NCBI GenBank assembly: GCA_946611595.1
Contig: CAMODY010000018.1
Location: 1 to 17,347 of the forward strand
Reading direction: 5' to 3'
Length of the DNA: 17,347 nt
From: an uncultured Clostridia bacterium
GTDB taxonomy: Bacteria; Bacillota; Clostridia; Lachnospirales; Lachnospiraceae
In this document: in pieces, positions 13,066 to 17,347 of the stretch
Numbering within the stretch: position 1 is the stretch's first letter
Layout: each line of letters opens with the position of its first letter
Made by a program: the position numbers and the translations under genes
The notes under the pieces: model-generated
Databases searched by the model: none
Seen by the model: the letters and a program-made list of their open reading frames with translations, nothing else
Told to the model about the DNA's origin: nothing

Positions 13066-13767
13066 ATGGACTACTTAAATGAGTTTGAAGATATAATCGG
13101 TTATAGCTTCACCAACCGTGAACTGCTTATCACCGCACTGACTCACAGTTCATTCGTCAACGAAAACAGAGCGAAGGATCCTACGTTAGAAGACAACGAG
13201 AGATTCGAGTTCTTTGGCGACGCTATAATCGAGTTTTATATCAGCGAGTATCTCTTTAATAAGTATGGAAGTTTCCCTGAAGGTGACATGACGAAGCTCA
13301 GGGCTTCCATGGTGTGCGAACAAAGCCTGGCGGAGTGTGCGAAACAGATCCGTCTTGGCGAATTCATGCGCATGGGAAAAGGCGAGGCACTGTCCGGCGG
13401 ACGCGAGAGGGCTTCGATTACTTCTGATGCGTTTGAAGCGCTTGTTGCGGCAATCCATTTAGACAGCGGAGACGATGTCGCAGTCAGCAAGTTTATTGCC
13501 GAGCACCTGATCAAGGGTCTGGAAAACAAGACCTTGTTCTTTGATGCAAAAACGCGTCTTCAGGAGATCGCACAGCAGAAAGGAAGCAACTCTCTTCGTT
13601 ATGAGCTGATCTCTGAAAGCGGTCCTTCTCATAACAAGACCTTTGAGATCGCGGCGATCCTTAATGATCAGGAAGTCGGACGCGGTAAGGGGCATTCTAA
13701 GAAGGCGGCGCAGCAGGCAGCTGCAGAGGAAGCGATTAGAAGACTGGAGAATAAAGAATGTACTTAA
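13066..13767 (+). CDS. rnc: Ribonuclease III
   Basis: Double-strand-specific endoribonuclease that processes rRNA precursors and structured mRNAs; 233 aa. The catalytic domain has the signature NERFEFFGDA (residues 44-53; acids E48, D52), where two usual Leu are Phe, and the second acidic pair in SDAFEALVAAI (D121, E124). The double-stranded RNA-binding domain covers about residues 155-228, ending in the KGHSKKAAQQAAAEEAIRRL helix. The ATG is only 2 nt after the acpP stop and the nearest GGAGG is about 22 nt upstream inside acpP, so translation is probably coupled to acpP. It overlaps smc by 10 nt. Confidence 0.96.
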   Translation: MDYLNEFEDIIGYSFTNRELLITALTHSSFVNENRAKDPTLEDNERFEFFGDAIIEFYISEYLFNKYGSFPEGDMTKLRASMVCEQSLAECAKQIRLGEFMRMGKGEALSGGRERASITSDAFEALVAAIHLDSGDDVAVSKFIAEHLIKGLENKTLFFDAKTRLQEIAQQKGSNSLRYELISESGPSHNKTFEIAAILNDQEVGRGKGHSKKAAQQAAAEEAIRRLENKECT

Positions 13768-16700
13768 AACAAGTTGAAATACAGGGCTTTAAGTCCTTTG
13801 CGAAAAAAATCGTATTTGACTTTCCGGATGGAATCACGGGTATCGTAGGTCCGAACGGCTCAGGTAAGAGTAACGTAGCGGATGCGGTCCGCTGGGTACT
13901 TGGCGAGCAGAAGATCAAACAGCTCCGTGGATCTAAGATGGAAGATGTCATCTTTGCAGGTACGGCCAATCGTAAACCGCTTGGTTTTGCCTTCGTATCG
14001 ATCACACTGGATAACTCCGACCACAAACTGAAACTGGATTTTGAAGAGGTTACGGTCTCCCGCCGCGTTTACCGTTCCGGCGAGAGTGAGTACATGATCA
14101 ACGGCTCTATCTGCCGTCTGCGTGATATACACGAACTCTTCTATGATACAGGTATTGGTAAAGAGGGATATTCCATCATTGGTCAGGGCCAGATCGATAA
14201 GATCCTGCAGGGTAAGCCGGAAGAGCGCCGTGAGCTCTTTGATGAGGCAGCAGGTATCGTAAAATATAAAAAGAGAAAAACGATCGCGCTTCGTAAACTT
14301 GAAAACGAGCGTTTAAATATTGCGCGTGTCAAAGATATTTTAGGCGAGTTGAACCGTCAGATCGGTCCACTTCGCCGTCAGAGCGAGGCAGCTGATAAGT
14401 ATGTCAAACTCCGTGAAGACTTAAAGCGCTACGACATCAACCTTTTCTTATATGAAAACGGCGATGTGAAGAGCAAGATCAGAGAGTATCACGAGAAAGA
14501 GCGTATCGCGTCTGAGGATTTAGAGGCAAGCCGCATTGAGTTTGAGAATGCGAAGATTGAGTATGAGAGATTAAGCGAGAACATCCTTCAGCTTGATACG
14601 CAGATCGATGCATTAAAGAACCAGATCTCCCAGGGCGATATCATTAAGACCAACTTAGAAGGCCAGATCAAGCTTTTAGAAGAGCAGATCAATTCTGCAA
14701 ACGATGCGGAAAGCCGCTTCCAGGTGCGCCTTGCGGAACTGACCGAGTCAATTGAAAAAGCCGGCGCGGAAAAGACCCGTATTGAAGGCGAAAAGGCGGA
14801 AAATCAGAGAGCTTTAACCGAGGCTGTTACCAAGGCATCTGATCAGGACAGCCGGGTGCTCGAGATTCAGAATGAAAACGAAGAAATCCGTCAGGAGATC
14901 GAAAAGGCGAAAGAACGTATCATCGAGCTCGTAAATGCGCGTGGTGAGATCAACGCCCGTATGGAACGTCTTGATGCTGTTTTAGAGCAGATTGCGCGCC
15001 GTAAGACGGAACTGACCGAAAACTTAGAGAAATTTACATCTGATAAAGATGCGCAGGCGGAAAAGGTCGCAAAACTCAAAGAAGAGTTTGCGGATGCGGA
15101 AAACACCGTTAAGGAGATGGAAGATGAGATCTCCAAGAAACTTGCTGACCTTAAGGACGCTGATGCGCAGGTTGCAAAACTGAATTTAGAACTTGGAAAC
15201 TCCAAGCAGCAGTATGTGGAAAACCAGGCGAAACTTGATACCTTAAAGAACATCACCGAGCGCTATGAAGGATATGGAAACAGTATCCGCGAGGTGATGA
15301 AGCTTAAGGAAAAGAAACCGGGCATCCACGGCGTTGTTGCAGATATCATTAAAGTAGAAAAGCAGTATGAGATCGCGATCGAGACGGCTTTAGGCGGAAG
15401 TATCCAGAATATTGTTACGGACACCGAGGCGACTGCTAAGGAAGCCATCGAGTATTTGAAGGCAAATAAACTTGGACGTGCGACCTTCCTTCCGTTAAAG
15501 GCGGTTACGGGAAGAGGCGAGTTTAAGAACGAAGCCGTGCTCGATGAAAACGGTGTTTTAGGTCTTGCAAGCTCGCTTGTTACGGTTGAGCCGAGATATG
15601 AGGGCGTCGCAAAATACCTGCTGGGCAAGATCGTCGTTTGCGATACGATTGACCACGCGATCTTAATTGCACGTAAATATAACTATTCCCTGATCATCGT
15701 TACCTTAGAGGGCGAGCTCTTAAACCGCGGCGGTTCCTTAACCGGTGGTGCGTTTAAGAACAAGTCCAATCTCTTAGGCCGTCGCCGTGAAATCGAGGAT
15801 ATTGAAAAACTCTTAGTATCTTTAAAAGAAAAACAGGAAGATTGCGAGAAGAATATCGAGCTGATTGCAGGACGCAAGGATATCTTAGAGAAAGAAATCT
15901 CTGATTCCAGACGCGAGCTTGAGGAAAACCGCATCTATCTGAATACGGTTAAGATCAACTTAGAGCAGGCGGAAGAGAAGCAGGAAGAGATCCAGGGCGG
16001 ATTCGACAATATCGAAAAAGAGAACAAGGATATTGAGCAGCAGACAGAAAATATCCATACACAGAATACTTCTCTTAATGATGAGCTGGATTCCAATGCA
16101 AACGAAAGCGATGCTGTTAAGCAGAAGATCGTGGAACTGGAAGAGACGCTGGCTGAGAAACGTGCGAAGGAAGCCGAAGAACTCCTGCTTGCGCAGAGCA
16201 TGAAGGTCGATAACTCCAGACTGACCGAGCAGAGCAGCCACTTAATGAGCGAGCTCATCCGTGCAGAGAACAACTTAAAGGAACTGGAAGAAAGCCTTGA
16301 GACTCTTAAGAGAAATAATGAGAATTCTGCGAAGATCGTGGAAGAGAAGAATAATGAGATCCTTCAGATCCGTGATTCGATCGCAGAGGCTGTTAAACAG
16401 CATGACACTCTGTCAGAAGAACTTGCTAAGGTCGAGGCTGAAAAAGAAGAGCAGGCAGGCTCCCATAGAGGCTTCATCGACCGCCGTGAGGAATACTCAA
16501 GACGTGTGGCAGATCTGGACAAAGAAGTGTTCCGCTTGACCTCTGCTAGAGAGAAACTCGAAGAGCGTTTCGAAAACCGTTCCAGCTATATCTGGGAAGA
16601 ATACGAACTTACTTACAACAATGCGCTGCCGCTGCGTGATGAGACTTTAAATGATCCGGCAGAGATGAAGGAGAATATCAATTCTCTGAAGACGCAGATC

Positions 16701-17327
16701 AGAGGTCTTGGAACGATCAATGTCGGCGCGATTGAAGAATACAAGGAAGTCAGCGAGCGTCATGAGTTCTTAACGACGCAGTATGAAGACCTCTTGAAGG
16801 CTGAAGCTGACCTGGTTAAGATCATCCGTGAACTTGATAAGCAGATGCGTGCTCAGTTCGAGACTGAGTTTACGAAGATCCGCGAAGAGTTCAGCCGCGT
16901 ATTTAAAGAGATGTTCGGCGGTGGATACGGACGCATCGAACTCGAGGAGGATGTGGATATCTTAGATGCCGGCATCAGCATCATCGCTCAGCCGCCAGGA
17001 AAGAAACTGCAGAACATGCTGCAGCTCTCCGGTGGTGAGAAGGCGCTGACGGCGATCGCAGTCCTCTTTGCGATCCAGAACTTAAAGCCGTCACCGTTCT
17101 GTATTCTCGACGAGATCGAGGCAGCATTAGACGATGCGAACATCACACGTTTCGCCGACTATCTGCATAAACTTTCTCACGAGGTACAGTTCATCGTCAT
17201 CACCCACAGACGTGGTACGATGGAAGCAGCCGACCGTCTGTACGGTATCACCATGCAGGAGAAAGGCGTCTCAACGCTGATCTCTGTCGACCTTACAGAC
17301 CTGAGTGAGGCGGATCTGCAGAAATAA
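13758..17327 (+). CDS. smc: Chromosome partition/condensation ATPase SMC
   Basis: Core ATPase of the bacterial condensin complex (with ScpA and ScpB), which organises and segregates the chromosome. It is complete at 1189 aa. The N-terminal head has Walker A GPNGSGKSN (residues 31-39). Long heptad-rich coiled coils flank a hinge at about 500-670 (PGIHGVVADI, ALGGSIQNIV, GRATFLPLKAV). The C-terminal head has the signature LSGGE (1090-1094) and Walker B CILDEIEAALDD (D1118, E1119). The start codon overlaps the end of rnc by 10 nt, indicating translational coupling; a weak GGAG precedes it. The ftsY gene that often follows is beyond the window, and only 20 non-coding bases remain after the stop. 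Confidence 0.97.
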   Translation: MYLKQVEIQGFKSFAKKIVFDFPDGITGIVGPNGSGKSNVADAVRWVLGEQKIKQLRGSKMEDVIFAGTANRKPLGFAFVSITLDNSDHKLKLDFEEVTVSRRVYRSGESEYMINGSICRLRDIHELFYDTGIGKEGYSIIGQGQIDKILQGKPEERRELFDEAAGIVKYKKRKTIALRKLENERLNIARVKDILGELNRQIGPLRRQSEAADKYVKLREDLKRYDINLFLYENGDVKSKIREYHEKERIASEDLEASRIEFENAKIEYERLSENILQLDTQIDALKNQISQGDIIKTNLEGQIKLLEEQINSANDAESRFQVRLAELTESIEKAGAEKTRIEGEKAENQRALTEAVTKASDQDSRVLEIQNENEEIRQEIEKAKERIIELVNARGEINARMERLDAVLEQIARRKTELTENLEKFTSDKDAQAEKVAKLKEEFADAENTVKEMEDEISKKLADLKDADAQVAKLNLELGNSKQQYVENQAKLDTLKNITERYEGYGNSIREVMKLKEKKPGIHGVVADIIKVEKQYEIAIETALGGSIQNIVTDTEATAKEAIEYLKANKLGRATFLPLKAVTGRGEFKNEAVLDENGVLGLASSLVTVEPRYEGVAKYLLGKIVVCDTIDHAILIARKYNYSLIIVTLEGELLNRGGSLTGGAFKNKSNLLGRRREIEDIEKLLVSLKEKQEDCEKNIELIAGRKDILEKEISDSRRELEENRIYLNTVKINLEQAEEKQEEIQGGFDNIEKENKDIEQQTENIHTQNTSLNDELDSNANESDAVKQKIVELEETLAEKRAKEAEELLLAQSMKVDNSRLTEQSSHLMSELIRAENNLKELEESLETLKRNNENSAKIVEEKNNEILQIRDSIAEAVKQHDTLSEELAKVEAEKEEQAGSHRGFIDRREEYSRRVADLDKEVFRLTSAREKLEERFENRSSYIWEEYELTYNNALPLRDETLNDPAEMKENINSLKTQIRGLGTINVGAIEEYKEVSERHEFLTTQYEDLLKAEADLVKIIRELDKQMRAQFETEFTKIREEFSRVFKEMFGGGYGRIELEEDVDILDAGISIIAQPPGKKLQNMLQLSGGEKALTAIAVLFAIQNLKPSPFCILDEIEAALDDANITRFADYLHKLSHEVQFIVITHRRGTMEAADRLYGITMQEKGVSTLISVDLTDLSEADLQK

Positions 17328-17347
17328 ATTTTGAAATAATATTTTTC

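Overview
This looks like chromosomal DNA from a moderate-GC Gram-positive anaerobe, most likely a Lachnospiraceae-type Clostridium relative. The basis is the plsX-acpP-rnc-smc cluster, strong AGGAGG ribosome binding sites, a four-cysteine L32 protein, an NADP-type GdhA, TSCPD and DUF4003-like proteins, and OFA-family transporters. Family assignments come from recognising motifs by eye; no database search was run, and the genus cannot be named.

Layout. Positions 1-696 encode a small metallophosphoesterase with its own terminator. Positions 730-890 are non-coding and hold a tandem repeat in which GTCATG recurs at alternating 20 and 22 bp spacing. A minus-strand tRNA-Glu(CUC) with promoter and terminator follows (891-1047). 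Positions 1164-5201 hold three consecutive paralogous 12-helix MFS transporters of the oxalate/formate antiporter (OFA) family; the second and third are near twins. Each has a separate control region: a sigma70 promoter before the first, an intrinsic terminator directly abutting the ribosome binding site of the second, and an extended -10 promoter before the third. Positions 5267-7468 form a tight three-gene group: a TSCPD protein, a DUF4003-like protein and a ketopantoate-reductase-family enzyme.

A textbook promoter (TTGACA-N17-TATAAT) then drives rpmF (7585-7770). Downstream of rpmF lie two copies of a 63-nt two-tier inverted repeat. Two minus-strand genes follow: gdhA (8275-9624), with an elaborate palindromic leader, and a lipoprotein of unknown function (9917-11560) whose ribosome binding site lies in a hairpin loop. 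Positions 11774-17327 are the conserved plsX-acpP-rnc-smc run (lipid precursor synthesis, acyl carrier, RNase III, chromosome condensation), with a GTG start for plsX, a 2-bp acpP/rnc gap and a 10-bp rnc/smc overlap.

In many Firmicutes rpmF sits immediately before plsX. Here about 4 kb of opposite-strand DNA (gdhA, the lipoprotein and the repeats) separates them. I see no integrase, transposase, CRISPR array or defence cassette. The less ordinary signals are regulatory or repeat elements in the intergenic regions, plus the transporter triplication. I do not see a convincing new multi-gene system.
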